NCBI GenBank assembly: GCA_964517465.1
Contig: CAZFEK010000018.1
Span: 1-64,000 of the forward strand
DNA length: 64,000 nt
Source of the DNA: JACPUX01 sp964517465
GTDB lineage: Bacteria > Pseudomonadota > Gammaproteobacteria > Burkholderiales > Casimicrobiaceae
Direction of reading: 5' to 3'
This document shows, piece after piece, positions 39,941 to 49,037 of this stretch (positions are counted from its first letter, which is position 1; each line of letters opens with the position of its first letter). The position numbers were made by a program, and so were the translations under genes. Under the pieces are notes generated by a model. That model searched no databases. It was not told the origin of the DNA and worked only from the letters and a program-made list of their open reading frames with translations.

Positions 39941-41017
39941 ATGCACGGTTCAGACACGGTTTCCATAATCGTTCGCACCATGGGGCGACCTGAACTCGAT
40001 CGCGCCGTCGAATCCATCCGACAGCAAACATATTCGAACATTCAGACGGTCCTCGTTGTCGCGAACCCGGATTTCTCAGCGGAGCGCTATCGTGAAGGCC
40101 CAAATATGACCATCGTTCGATCCGGTGATCGATTGAATCGACCAAGTGCCGCCAATGCCGGGATACGCGCTGCGTCGGGTGCCTGGATAGGGTTTCTCGA
40201 CGAAGACGACTGGTTTGATCCCAATCACGTGAGCAATCTCCTGCAAGCGCTCCGAGACCGCCCCGGGATTCTCTTAGCCTACAGCGACCTGGTTCTGCAC
40301 GAGGGCGCCAAAGTAGAACTGCGCGAAGTGGGGTATTGGAAGCGTCAGCAATGCCAGAGCCCAGCAATCAGTATTATCTCGTCGCTGGTGGCAAGGGATA
40401 TTTGCGATCGCTGCGGGTGCTGGTTCGACGGGAACTTCGAATTGCTTGAGGACTGGGACTTCGTCGTTCAATGCAGCGAAGTCACCGACTTTGCCCATGT
40501 CAAAGCAGCGACCGCGCATTACGATACGATCGCCGGGAGTTCTGGCTGCGGGCATGGTCGAAACCGGGATTACGGGAGGTTTCGCCCGTTTCTCGACCGA
40601 ATGACCGCAAAGTGGGGTGGACGATACAAGGACCTCATTGAGCATACGGATCGACTCGAAGCACAAGGGAGGAGCGCGATCTCCAAGGGCGAGTTTCATT
40701 CCGCCGCTCAAATTGCTGCGGAAGGGTTGCGATATGATCCGGGAAATCCCAGGCTACTCAATATGCTGGCTACGGCCCACTTTCGCCTCGGCGATGGCCT
40801 TGGCGCGCTCGCGGCGCAACGCCGTGCATTTGATTCCGACCCAATGTCGTTCTCCTTGCTTTTCGACTTAGTGCAGTTGGAACATCGACTCGGCTTCGGG
40901 AATGAGGCAAAACAGAACTTTGCGAAGCTCAGCCGGATGGCGGCGTCCGACGTCGATCGGACACGATTAAAGACACTTGCTGCCGTCGTCGAAGTGCTCT
41001 TGCCCGATGGGGCTTAA
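39941..41017 (+). CDS. GT2-type glycosyltransferase with C-terminal TPR-like region
   Basis: A 358-residue protein with a strong GGAGG ribosome site. Residues about 1-220 form a family-2 glycosyltransferase (VSIIVRTMGRPELDRAVESI, RPSAANAGIRAASG, FLDEDDWFDP with the acidic metal-binding pair). Residues about 245-350 contain helical repeats (DPGNPRLLNMLATAHFRLGDGLGALAAQRR). The acceptor is unknown and could be a surface polysaccharide or glycoprotein. It stands alone, with visibly lower G+C content than its neighbours, beside the dead methyltransferase, so horizontal gain followed by erosion is plausible. Confidence 0.8.
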   Translation: MHGSDTVSIIVRTMGRPELDRAVESIRQQTYSNIQTVLVVANPDFSAERYREGPNMTIVRSGDRLNRPSAANAGIRAASGAWIGFLDEDDWFDPNHVSNLLQALRDRPGILLAYSDLVLHEGAKVELREVGYWKRQQCQSPAISIISSLVARDICDRCGCWFDGNFELLEDWDFVVQCSEVTDFAHVKAATAHYDTIAGSSGCGHGRNRDYGRFRPFLDRMTAKWGGRYKDLIEHTDRLEAQGRSAISKGEFHSAAQIAAEGLRYDPGNPRLLNMLATAHFRLGDGLGALAAQRRAFDSDPMSFSLLFDLVQLEHRLGFGNEAKQNFAKLSRMAASDVDRTRLKTLAAVVEVLLPDGA

Positions 41018-41094
41018 GCGTTAGCTTTTCGGCTCATGCTTCGGTGGAAACGCGGCTATCCTTCCCGGTTCATCTCTCGTTAGAAGAATGCCGA

Positions 41095-41123
41095 TTGCCA
41101 GAAGGCGCGGAGTCGTTTATAGT
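41095..41123 (+). promoter_or_regulatory. Promoter of the leuA leader
   Basis: TTGCCA (41095-41100), a 17-base spacer and TATAGT (41118-41123) form a near-consensus sigma-70 promoter. The predicted start falls at 41129-41131, on the ATG of the leader peptide at 41130. Confidence 0.6.
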
Positions 41124-41129
41124 CCCCCC

Positions 41130-41210
41130 ATGACTCGCGCAGACCAATCGTCCTCCCTCTCCCTCCAAGCGCTCCTGCTTGGCGGTCTGCTGCTGCGCCC
41201 CGCGCGCTAA
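41130..41210 (+). CDS. Predicted leucine-rich leader peptide upstream of leuA
   Basis: A 26-residue frame that starts at ATG 41130 and ends at TAA 41208-41210. It reads MTRADQSSSLSLQALLLGG and then LLLRPAR, with eight Leu (codons CTC, CTG, CTT) in a row of 14 residues. Stalling at Leu codons when charged tRNA-Leu is scarce is the classical mode of leucine-operon attenuation. The ATG sits at the predicted transcription start, which suggests a leaderless message. No Shine-Dalgarno is seen. It lies 93 bases before the leuA ATG. It is too short for usual gene finders. Confidence 0.65.
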   Translation: MTRADQSSSLSLQALLLGGLLLRPAR

Positions 41211-41240
41211 ACACTTACCCTCCCCAATTCGTGTTGTTTG

Positions 41241-41267
41241 TCTCCTGCGCCAGAGCGGCGGAGGAGA
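41241..41267 (+). promoter_or_regulatory. Stable hairpin between the leader peptide and leuA
   Basis: TCTCCTGCGCC (41241-41251) and GGCGGAGGAGA (41257-41267) form an 11-position stem with ten paired positions and an AGAGC loop. It has no T-run, so it is not a simple intrinsic terminator. A GGAGGAG segment within it could also pair with ribosomal RNA or compete with the leuA ribosome site (CCAGGAGCTGACC at about 41291). Its role in attenuation is inference. Confidence 0.5.
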
Positions 41268-41303
41268 AACCCTATCCAATCCCGGAATTTCCAGGAGCTG
41301 ACC

Positions 41304-42848
41304 ATGAAAGAGTCTTTGATCATATTCGATACCACTTTGCGCGACGGCGAGCAAAGCCCCGGCGCTTCCATGACCAAAGAAGAGAAGCTGCGCATTGCCC
41401 GGCAACTGGAGAAGCTTCGAGTGGACGTGATCGAGGCCGGCTTTCCCGCGTCTTCGAACGGCGACTTCGAAGCCGTGCAGGCCATCGCCAATACCATCAA
41501 GGACAGCACGGTGTGCGGGCTGGCGCGCGCCAATGACAAAGACATCCGACGCGCGGGCGAGGCGCTGAAAGGGGCAAAATCGGCACGCATCCATACTTTC
41601 ATTGCCTCCAGCCCCATACACATGGAAATGAAGCTGCGGATGACCCCTGATCAGGTTGTCGAACAGGCGATCAAGGCGATCGGTTGGGCGCGCGAATATA
41701 CCGACAACATCGAGTTCTCGCCTGAGGACGCCGGGCGGTCCGAGCCGGACTTTCTCTGCCGGCTGATCGAGGCCGTGATTCAAGCCGGTGCCACGACGAT
41801 CAACGTGCCGGATACTGTGGGCTACACCATGCCCTGGCAGTTCGGCGGGCTCATACGAAACCTGCGGGAGCGCATTCCCAATTCGGACAAAGTTATCTGG
41901 TCGGTACACTGCCACAACGACCTGGGCTTGGCCGTCGCAAATTCGCTTTCCGCCGTCGCCAATGGCGCCCGGCAGGTCGAGTGCACGGTCAATGGCTTGG
42001 GCGAGCGGGCGGGCAACGCCTCGCTCGAAGAGATCGTGATGGCAGTTCGCACCCGCCAGGACGTTTTTGATTGCGACACCCGCATCGACGCCACGCAGAT
42101 CGTCCCGGCATCGAAACTGGTCTCTGGCATCACCGGCTTCCCGGTGCAGCCGAACAAGGCCATCGTCGGAGCAAATGCCTTCGCCCATGAATCCGGCATT
42201 CACCAGGATGGCGTTTTGAAGCACCGCGAAACCTACGAAATCATGCGTGCCGAGGACGTAGGCTGGGGCGCGAATGCCATCAAGCTGGGCAAACTTTCCG
42301 GACGGAACGCTTTCAAGACTCGTCTTCAGGAGCTGGGAATCGAATTGGCCAGCGAAGAGGCGCTCAACCTCGCTTTCGCCAAGTTCAAAGAGCTTGCCGA
42401 CAAGAAGCGCGATATCTACGACGAAGACCTGCAGGCGCTGGTCTCCGACGAGGCGCTGACACCGGAAATCGAGTTCTACAAATTGGTTGCGCTCAAAACG
42501 GTCTCCGAAACGGGAGAGGTGCCATTTGCGCGCGTTACCCTTGCTGCGGGACATCAGGAGCAGGTGGTCGAGACTTCGGGGGATGGGCCCGTGGATGCCA
42601 CCTTCAAGGGTCTCGAGCAAATGGCCCAATCCGGTGCCAAGCTAGTGTTGTATTCCGTCAACAACATCACCAGCGGCACGGATTCCCAGGGTGAGGTCAC
42701 CGTCCGCCTGGAACATGAAGGGCGCATCGTCAATGGGCTGGGGGCCGACACCGATATCATCGTGGCCTCCGCAAAAGCCTACGTCAACGCGCTGAACAAG
42801 CTCCACGCCAAGCGGGACAGGCTGAATCCCCAGCTGGAAGGGGCTTGA
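41304..42848 (+). CDS. leuA: 2-isopropylmalate synthase
   Basis: A 514-residue enzyme that condenses acetyl-CoA with 2-oxoisovalerate in the first committed step of leucine biosynthesis. The motif FDTTLRDGEQSPGA lies at residue about 8. The metal-binding HCHNDLG and the GLGERAGNASLEE block follow. The C-terminal LeuA dimer/allosteric domain ends with NNITSGTDSQGEVTVRLEHE. Start MKESLIIF is the family standard, and in-frame codons upstream (to 41238) are not used. No other leucine genes follow it. Confidence 0.97.
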   Translation: MKESLIIFDTTLRDGEQSPGASMTKEEKLRIARQLEKLRVDVIEAGFPASSNGDFEAVQAIANTIKDSTVCGLARANDKDIRRAGEALKGAKSARIHTFIASSPIHMEMKLRMTPDQVVEQAIKAIGWAREYTDNIEFSPEDAGRSEPDFLCRLIEAVIQAGATTINVPDTVGYTMPWQFGGLIRNLRERIPNSDKVIWSVHCHNDLGLAVANSLSAVANGARQVECTVNGLGERAGNASLEEIVMAVRTRQDVFDCDTRIDATQIVPASKLVSGITGFPVQPNKAIVGANAFAHESGIHQDGVLKHRETYEIMRAEDVGWGANAIKLGKLSGRNAFKTRLQELGIELASEEALNLAFAKFKELADKKRDIYDEDLQALVSDEALTPEIEFYKLVALKTVSETGEVPFARVTLAAGHQEQVVETSGDGPVDATFKGLEQMAQSGAKLVLYSVNNITSGTDSQGEVTVRLEHEGRIVNGLGADTDIIVASAKAYVNALNKLHAKRDRLNPQLEGA

Positions 42849-43174
42849 GCCGGAGGCCGAGGGGCTCTGTGGCGACCTTCTATGGTCGAGAAACTGAGCC
42901 CCGTGCCTGGTCGTCATTAGTGCGGAACGCCCCGGGCGTGACCCTTGCCCAGGGCGCGAGTGAATTGCATTGTCATAAATCGGCGGCTTTTCGGGGCTTG
43001 CCCGAAAAACGAGCGAAATGCTTTTGCCCTTGACATTTGCGCTTCAGGCTTTAATACTTCACTTTAAGTATGAAACGCAACTGCGCCCAAAGGTTATAAC
43101 TCCCCGGCCCAAGGGTTGGGATGGGCGTGGCGGCGGTTTCACGAACGAAGCCGATGACACAAGGGAAATCGTTT
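42849..43174. other. Gap between leuA and the DUF5648-like gene
   Basis: About 325 bases. A hairpin with a mismatch lies at 42928-42956 (CGCCC and GGGCG outside, GGGC and GCCC inside, 9-base loop). A second, perfect 8-bp stem (TTTTCGGG/CCCGAAAA) lies at 42988-43008. TTGACA (43030-43035), a 17-base spacer and AATACT (43053-43058) look like the promoter of the next gene. No gene is supported. Confidence 0.5.
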
Positions 43175-44182
43175 ATGAAATGCCTCAAGCTCCTCTTTGT
43201 AATCTCGCTGGCGGCGATGGCGCAAATGTTGAGCCCAACAGCGTTGGCGCAGGGTGGCAACGAAAAGGCGCTCACCAGCTATATCGGATGTGTTCCCGAT
43301 CCCTTGCCAGATGTCGTTGAAGAGCCCTATTGGCAGCTCGTCTCCGCTATTCTTGTGGGTTTCGATCGAGTCTATGTCTGGCGCTATCCTTGCCAGAACG
43401 ACCCGACCAAGAGCGCAATCCTGATTCGCGTTTTGCCGCATTATCCTGATTACACCTTGCTCACGGGCAGCCTGATCAGCGCCATCCAGAACGGCGCTAC
43501 CGTCGGGCCATTCAATCTGCTCCAGCATACCCGCGACGTTGACGGTTATTCAGGCTATCTCGATCAACCGCGCACTTTCATCCTGGCGCAGACCAACACC
43601 CTGCCTCGCCTTCTGGACGAAAACGACGAATTCAAGCTCCTGTTCATGACCGGCGGTGCCGCGGCTTCGCTGGATATCCCGAGCAAAGCTTCCACTTTGC
43701 CGGTGTATGCTTACGCGGTCGAGTTTTTCAACACCGGCACGCAACACTACTTCATTACCGCGAGCGCCACCGAGGCGGATCTCATCGATCGTGGCGCCGC
43801 CGGTCCTAACTGGCAGCGCACGGGCCGCGGATTCAAAGTCTGGATGAGCCCCGCCGGAGGTGGTTTGCCGGTGTGCCGATTCTATGGCACCCCTGGTATT
43901 GGGCCGAATTCCCACTTTTATAGCGCCTATCCGCCCGAGTGTGCTGCGACCGCCAACGATGCTGGTTGGACCTTCGAGGGGGTAGCCTTTTACGCCCAGT
44001 TTCCGTACCAAGACCGGGTAAACGTTTGCCCGGCGAGTGCACAGTACCTGTACCGGCTATACAACAACGGTTACGCTCAGAACAACAGCAATCACCGCTA
44101 CCTGACCGATTACGATCTGGCCATGACCATGGTGGCTAGCGGCTGGAGCTTCGAAGGTCCCACGATGTGCGTTCCGCGCTGA
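43175..44182 (+). CDS. Secreted DUF5648-type repeat protein
   Basis: A 335-residue protein with a signal peptide (residues about 1-25, ending SPTALAQ). Two motifs typical of the DUF5648 family of secreted proteins occur: AVEFFNTGTQHYFITASATEADLID and the later CRFYGTPGIGPNSHFYSAYPPEC, with a third, YLYRLYNNGYAQNNSNHRYL. These domains are predicted to bind sugars or to be adhesins, but no function is proved. The ATG at 43175 is preferred because of its signal peptide. It lies beyond a separate promoter and is not in an operon. Confidence 0.8.
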   Translation: MKCLKLLFVISLAAMAQMLSPTALAQGGNEKALTSYIGCVPDPLPDVVEEPYWQLVSAILVGFDRVYVWRYPCQNDPTKSAILIRVLPHYPDYTLLTGSLISAIQNGATVGPFNLLQHTRDVDGYSGYLDQPRTFILAQTNTLPRLLDENDEFKLLFMTGGAAASLDIPSKASTLPVYAYAVEFFNTGTQHYFITASATEADLIDRGAAGPNWQRTGRGFKVWMSPAGGGLPVCRFYGTPGIGPNSHFYSAYPPECAATANDAGWTFEGVAFYAQFPYQDRVNVCPASAQYLYRLYNNGYAQNNSNHRYLTDYDLAMTMVASGWSFEGPTMCVPR

Positions 44183-44246
44183 GCGGTTCAACGAGGACTG
44201 CATTTTTTTGTGCCGTTCACGGTAAAATAGGCACACTCCAATGAAG

Positions 44247-44274
44247 ACCGGGCGCATATGCGCCCGGTTCTTTT
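44247..44274 (+). terminator. Intrinsic terminator after the DUF5648-like gene
   Basis: ACCGGGCGCAT followed by ATGCGCCCGGT is a perfect 22-base palindrome (44247-44268), and TTCTTTT follows (44268-44274). It lies 65 bases beyond the stop at 44182 and upstream of the malate synthase promoter. Confidence 0.85.
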
Positions 44275-44417
44275 CGACCCGCAGCCGCTGTTTCAACAAC
44301 CGGAAACCGCAGTTCGCGCGCCAGCACCCCGGCCTCGGTCGCAATGCCCCTGATTTTCTCTTATCATGCTGCGTTTGACGGCCGCTTGCGGCCTTTGTTT
44401 GCCATAAGGAAACTGTC

Positions 44418-46019
44418 ATGAGTACGTCCACTTACGGACCGGGAATTTCCGTCACCGGCGCCGTCCCCCCCGAATTTTCCCGCATCCTGACCCCCGAAGC
44501 TCTGGCTCTGGTGGCCAAACTCCACCGCGCTTTCAACGGTCGCCGCCGCGAGCTCTTGGCGCGGCGGATCGAGCGCCAGAAGGAGCTCGATGCCGGGAAG
44601 CTTCCTGATTTTTTGCCCGAGACCCGTTCCATTCGAGAGGGCAACTGGACCATTGCCCCGATTCCCAAGGACTTGCAATGCCGGCGGGTGGAAATCACCG
44701 GGCCGGTGGAGCGCAAAATGATCATCAACGCGCTCAACTCGGGGGCGGATTCCTACATGACCGACTTCGAGGATTCCAACACCCCGAATTGGTTCAATCA
44801 GATTCAAGGGCAGATCAACCTGATCGACGCGGTTCGGCGCCAAATCTCGCTGGAGCAGGGCGGCAAGCAATACCGGCTCAACGAAAAGGTGGCTACGCTG
44901 GTGGTCAGGCCCCGCGGCTGGCACCTCGAAGAGAAGCACCTTACGGTCGATGGCGACCGGGTTTCCGGCGGCATTTTCGATTTCGTATTGTTTATGTTTC
45001 ACAACGCCAAAGAATTGGTGGCGCGCGGCAGTGGGCCCTACTTCTATTTGCCCAAGATGGAGTCGCACCTCGAAGCGCGGTTGTGGAACGATATTTTCGT
45101 CCTCACGCAGAAGGAACTGGGCCTCCCGCAGGGCACGATCAAAGCCACGGTGCTCATCGAGACCATCCTCGCCGCTTTCGAGATGGACGAAATCCTCTAC
45201 GAACTGCGCGAGCACAGCGCCGGCCTCAACGCCGGGCGCTGGGACTACATTTTTTCCTGCATCAAGAAATTCAAAAACAAGCCTGGCTTCTGCCTCGCCA
45301 ATCGCGGGCAGATCACCATGACGGTGCCTTTCATGCGTGCTTATGCCTTGCTGCTCCTGAAAACCTGCCACAAGCGCCAGGCGCCGGCTATCGGTGGCAT
45401 GGCAGCGCTCATTCCGATCAAAAACGATGCCGCCGCCAACGAAAAGGCGCTCGGCGGAGTGCGCGCGGATAAGGCGCGTGATGCCGGCGACGGCTACGAT
45501 GGCGGGTGGGTGGCGCACCCGGGCCTCGTGCCTTTGGCGATGGAAGAATTCGTCAAGGTGCTGGGCGACAAACCCAACCAAATCGACAAACAGCGCCCCG
45601 ACATCCAGGTTGCCGCGGCCGATCTCCTGAACTTCCAGCCCGAGCAGCCGATCACCGAGGCCGGGGTCAGGCTCAATATCGACGTCGGCATTCAATACCT
45701 GGGTTCGTGGCTTTCCGGCAATGGTTGCGTGCCTATCCACAACCTCATGGAAGATGCGGCCACGGCAGAGATTTCACGCTCCCAGGTGTGGCAGTGGATA
45801 CGCTCGGAAAAAGGCAAACTCGACGACGGGCGCAAGGTGACTGCGGACCTGGTGCGCGGCATGATTCCGGGCGTGTTGGAAGATATCCGCAAAGAGCACG
45901 GTGACGATACGTTCCGGCGCACTCCCTACACGCAAGCGGCGAAAATCTTTGAAGAGATGTCCACCTCCGAAAATTTCGCGGAATTCCTCACTCTGCCGCT
46001 TTACGAACGCCTCGACTAG
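44418..46019 (+). CDS. aceB: Malate synthase A
   Basis: A 533-residue enzyme that condenses glyoxylate with acetyl-CoA in the glyoxylate cycle. The A-type signatures are visible: DFEDSNTPNWFNQIQGQ near residue 115, RPRGWHLEEKH near residue 163, and REHSAGLNAGRWDYIFS near residue 267. The final TLPLYERLD matches the family end. ATAAGGAAACTGTC precedes the ATG. No isocitrate lyase gene is seen nearby. The next gene follows after 76 bases. Confidence 0.96.
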   Translation: MSTSTYGPGISVTGAVPPEFSRILTPEALALVAKLHRAFNGRRRELLARRIERQKELDAGKLPDFLPETRSIREGNWTIAPIPKDLQCRRVEITGPVERKMIINALNSGADSYMTDFEDSNTPNWFNQIQGQINLIDAVRRQISLEQGGKQYRLNEKVATLVVRPRGWHLEEKHLTVDGDRVSGGIFDFVLFMFHNAKELVARGSGPYFYLPKMESHLEARLWNDIFVLTQKELGLPQGTIKATVLIETILAAFEMDEILYELREHSAGLNAGRWDYIFSCIKKFKNKPGFCLANRGQITMTVPFMRAYALLLLKTCHKRQAPAIGGMAALIPIKNDAAANEKALGGVRADKARDAGDGYDGGWVAHPGLVPLAMEEFVKVLGDKPNQIDKQRPDIQVAAADLLNFQPEQPITEAGVRLNIDVGIQYLGSWLSGNGCVPIHNLMEDAATAEISRSQVWQWIRSEKGKLDDGRKVTADLVRGMIPGVLEDIRKEHGDDTFRRTPYTQAAKIFEEMSTSENFAEFLTLPLYERLD

Positions 46020-46095
46020 CCTAATTTAGACATAACAACTCGCGGCGGCTCGACCTCAGTCGGCCGCCGCACTGCATTCTCCTGGAGGAGGAATC

Positions 46096-48114
46096 ATGTC
46101 GGCTTACCCGCATCTGCTGGCGCCCCTGGACTTGGGCTTCGTCAAGCTCAAAAACCGCGTGCTCATGGGTTCCATGCACACCGGACTCGAAGAAGCCGCA
46201 AACGGTTTCGAACGCATGGCCGCTTTTTTCGCTGAACGGGCCCGCGGCGGCGTGGGGCTCATCGTCACTGGCGGCTTCTCGCCCAATCTCTGCGGGCGGC
46301 TCAGCCCGCGAGCCTCGCAGCTTTCTTTCCCCTGGCAGGTGAGCAAGCATCGTTTGGTTACCGAGGCGGTGCATCGCGAAGGCGGAAGGATCTGCCTGCA
46401 GATTTTGCACGGTGGCCGCTACTCTTATCATCCCCTTTCCGTTGCGCCCTCGAGCCTCAAGGCACCGATCTCGCCCTTCAAACCTCGGGCACTCACACGC
46501 TGGGGAATCAAAAAGACCATTGCCGACTACGCGCGCTGTGCTCGCCTGGCGCAGAAAGCCGGCTACGACGGCGTCGAGATCATGGGCTCCGAAGGTTATC
46601 TCATCAACCAGTTCATCGCGCCGCGCACCAACAAGCGCGAGGACGATTGGGGCGGGGCCTTCGAGAACCGCATCCGTTTTCCGGTGGAGATCGTGCGGCG
46701 GGTGCGCGAAGCAGCCGGCCCGGATTTCATCATCATCTTTCGCTTGTCCATGCTCGATCTGGTGGAGGAGGGAAGCACTTGGGATGAAGTGGTGGCGCTC
46801 GCCAAAGCCATCGAAGCCGCTGGCGCCACGATCATCAATACCGGCATCGGCTGGCACGAAGCGCGCATTCCGACCATCGCCACCATGGTGCCGCGCGCTG
46901 CATTCACCTGGGTCACGCGGCGCATGAAAGGCGAAGTGACGATTCCCCTCATCACCACCAATCGCATCAATACTCCGGAGACGGCCGAAGAGGTTTTGGC
47001 GCGGGGCGATGCCGACATGGTGTCGATGGCGCGGCCTTTCCTGGCGGATGCCGAATTCGTCAACAAAGCCGCCGCCGGCAAGGCCGACGAGATCAACACC
47101 TGCATTGCATGCAACCAAGCCTGCCTGGACCACATTTTCGCCGGCAAGTCCTGTTCCTGCCTGGTGAATCCGCGCGCTTGCCGCGAAACCGAACTCCTCA
47201 TCGCGCCTGCGGCGAAAAGCCTTCGCGTGGCAGTGGTGGGTGCTGGCCCTGCCGGGCTGGCTTGCGCCACCACGGCAGCAGAACGCGGGCACGAGGTGAC
47301 TTTGTTCGACTCGGCCGGCAGTATCGGCGGGCAGTTCAATCTGGCGCGGCGCATTCCCGGCAAAGAGGAATTCTCCGAAACGCTGCGCTATTTCCGGCGT
47401 CGTATCGAAGCAACCGGTGTTCGCCTGGAGTTGGGAAAGCGCGTCGACGCGACAACGCTTCTGTCTCGCAATTTCGACCGCATCGCACTGGCGACGGGTA
47501 TCGTGCCGCGCCAGCCGGATCTTGCCGGCATTGACCACCCCAGCGTTGCGAGCTACGCGGACATCGTCGAAGGGCGACGCAAGGCGGGCAAACGCGTTGC
47601 CATCATGGGCGCCGGCGGTATCGGTTTCGATGTGGCGGAACTCTTGACCCACTCCCAGGATGCGCGCGGGGAACTCGCGCACTTCCAGCATGAATGGGGC
47701 ATCGATGCCGGCTATGCCGGCCGCGGCGGGGTCGGCATTGCCGAAGAGCCCGCGGCAGATCGAGAAGTCTGGCTCCTGCAGCGCAAAACCAACCGCGTTG
47801 GCGAAGGCCTTGCCAAGACCACTGGTTGGATACGCCGCAGTCTACTGAAACGGCGCGGCGTAAGAATGCTCGCCGGCGTGAGCTACGAGAAAATCGATGA
47901 TGCCGGTTTGCATCTGCGTATCGGTGACGAGGCCAAGCTGCTGCCGGTCGACACCATCGTGATCTGCGCCGGCCAGGAACCATGCCGCGAATTGTTGGCG
48001 GGCCTGGAGGGGGCCGGCGCCAAGGTGGACCTCATCGGCGGCGCCGATGTCGCCGCCGAACTCGACGCGAAGCGGGCGATTGAACAAGGCACGCGGCTGG
48101 CCGCGTCCTGGTAG
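46096..48114 (+). CDS. fadH: NADPH-dependent 2,4-dienoyl-CoA reductase (FadH-like)
   Basis: A 672-residue flavoenzyme of the old-yellow-enzyme plus dinucleotide-binding class that helps oxidise polyunsaturated fatty acids. Residues about 1-345 form the FMN TIM-barrel (KNRVLMGSMHTGLEE, INTGIGWHEARIPT). The [4Fe-4S] Cys motifs CIACNQACLDHIFAGKSCSC follow at about 340-360. The FAD/NADPH region starts with VAVVGAGPAGLACA (about 375). A GGAGG ribosome site precedes the start. It lies directly downstream of malate synthase, consistent with fatty-acid use. Confidence 0.93.
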   Translation: MSAYPHLLAPLDLGFVKLKNRVLMGSMHTGLEEAANGFERMAAFFAERARGGVGLIVTGGFSPNLCGRLSPRASQLSFPWQVSKHRLVTEAVHREGGRICLQILHGGRYSYHPLSVAPSSLKAPISPFKPRALTRWGIKKTIADYARCARLAQKAGYDGVEIMGSEGYLINQFIAPRTNKREDDWGGAFENRIRFPVEIVRRVREAAGPDFIIIFRLSMLDLVEEGSTWDEVVALAKAIEAAGATIINTGIGWHEARIPTIATMVPRAAFTWVTRRMKGEVTIPLITTNRINTPETAEEVLARGDADMVSMARPFLADAEFVNKAAAGKADEINTCIACNQACLDHIFAGKSCSCLVNPRACRETELLIAPAAKSLRVAVVGAGPAGLACATTAAERGHEVTLFDSAGSIGGQFNLARRIPGKEEFSETLRYFRRRIEATGVRLELGKRVDATTLLSRNFDRIALATGIVPRQPDLAGIDHPSVASYADIVEGRRKAGKRVAIMGAGGIGFDVAELLTHSQDARGELAHFQHEWGIDAGYAGRGGVGIAEEPAADREVWLLQRKTNRVGEGLAKTTGWIRRSLLKRRGVRMLAGVSYEKIDDAGLHLRIGDEAKLLPVDTIVICAGQEPCRELLAGLEGAGAKVDLIGGADVAAELDAKRAIEQGTRLAASW

Positions 48115-48117
48115 ACC

Positions 48118-49020
48118 ATGCGCGTGCGCTACCGTAACCCGCGGCTTCCAAAGGCCGATCATTCGGCCGCCATTGCCGGGGAACGCCGCGAGTTTCTCCG
48201 GCTCTTGCTTGCGGTCACTGCCCTAGTTGTCGCGCTAATGGTCGCGCTGGATCGACTGGCCTTCTGGCTGGCGCCGCGCATCCCCTTTTCCTGGGAGCTC
48301 GATATCGCTCGAACGCTGCATCTGGACAGCCTGCCGGTGACGCTGGCGGCGGGGGAAGTGGAGAAACGCACCGACCATGCTGAACGAATCGAAACCGCTT
48401 TGCGCGAGCGCGTAGCGCGCATCGTTCGGGTGCTGGAGATCCCCGCGGAAATGGAAATCCGGACCCGCTATGTCCCCAGTTCGACCATAAACGCCGTCGC
48501 GACGCTCGGAGGTCAGGTCGTGGTATTCAGCGGACTGCTCGAGAAGATCGAATTCCAAGAGGAGCTGGATGCGGTTCTGGCGCACGAAATAGGGCATGTC
48601 GCGCACCGCCACATGGTTCGCCATTTGAGCCGGGGTTTGAGCACTGCGGCCGCGCTGTATGTCGTGGGCATCCGTTCTTCGATGCTCAATCGCTGGCTGA
48701 TCGGCGACGCGGAGCGTTTGCAGCAATTGGCTTATACCCGCGCTGCCGAGCGCGAGGCCGATGAAGCCGCGGTTCGCGCCATGATGAGCTTGTATGGCAG
48801 CACCGATGGTTTGGTCAAGCTCTTTGCTCGCTTCGAGGACATGGAAAAGGCGGGCGGAACCGGTTTTGGCGGCGAATTCTCGTTTCTGCGGTCGCACCCG
48901 CGGCCGGAGGAACGCAGGCAACGCGCCGCGGCTTCACCGCCTGCCGCTGGGAACGGGCTGACGCCGCTTCCGTCCTTCATGCGCGAGCCGACCGCCCGTC
49001 CGGTGAAAGCGAAACCCTAG
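48118..49020 (+). CDS. M48-family zinc metalloprotease
   Basis: A 300-residue membrane-anchored metalloprotease. One membrane helix lies at about 25-50. The catalytic motif HEIGH is in VLAHEIGHVAHRHMVRHLS, and the third zinc ligand is in EREADEAAVRAMM. The C-terminal tail is Pro-rich. It resembles HtpX/BepA-like proteases of the envelope, substrates unknown. It starts 3 bases after the fadH stop and may be cotranscribed. It is convergent with the next gene, 17 bases away. Confidence 0.88.
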   Translation: MRVRYRNPRLPKADHSAAIAGERREFLRLLLAVTALVVALMVALDRLAFWLAPRIPFSWELDIARTLHLDSLPVTLAAGEVEKRTDHAERIETALRERVARIVRVLEIPAEMEIRTRYVPSSTINAVATLGGQVVVFSGLLEKIEFQEELDAVLAHEIGHVAHRHMVRHLSRGLSTAAALYVVGIRSSMLNRWLIGDAERLQQLAYTRAAEREADEAAVRAMMSLYGSTDGLVKLFARFEDMEKAGGTGFGGEFSFLRSHPRPEERRQRAAASPPAAGNGLTPLPSFMREPTARPVKAKP

Positions 49021-49037
49021 CGATAGTCAGGGTAGTT

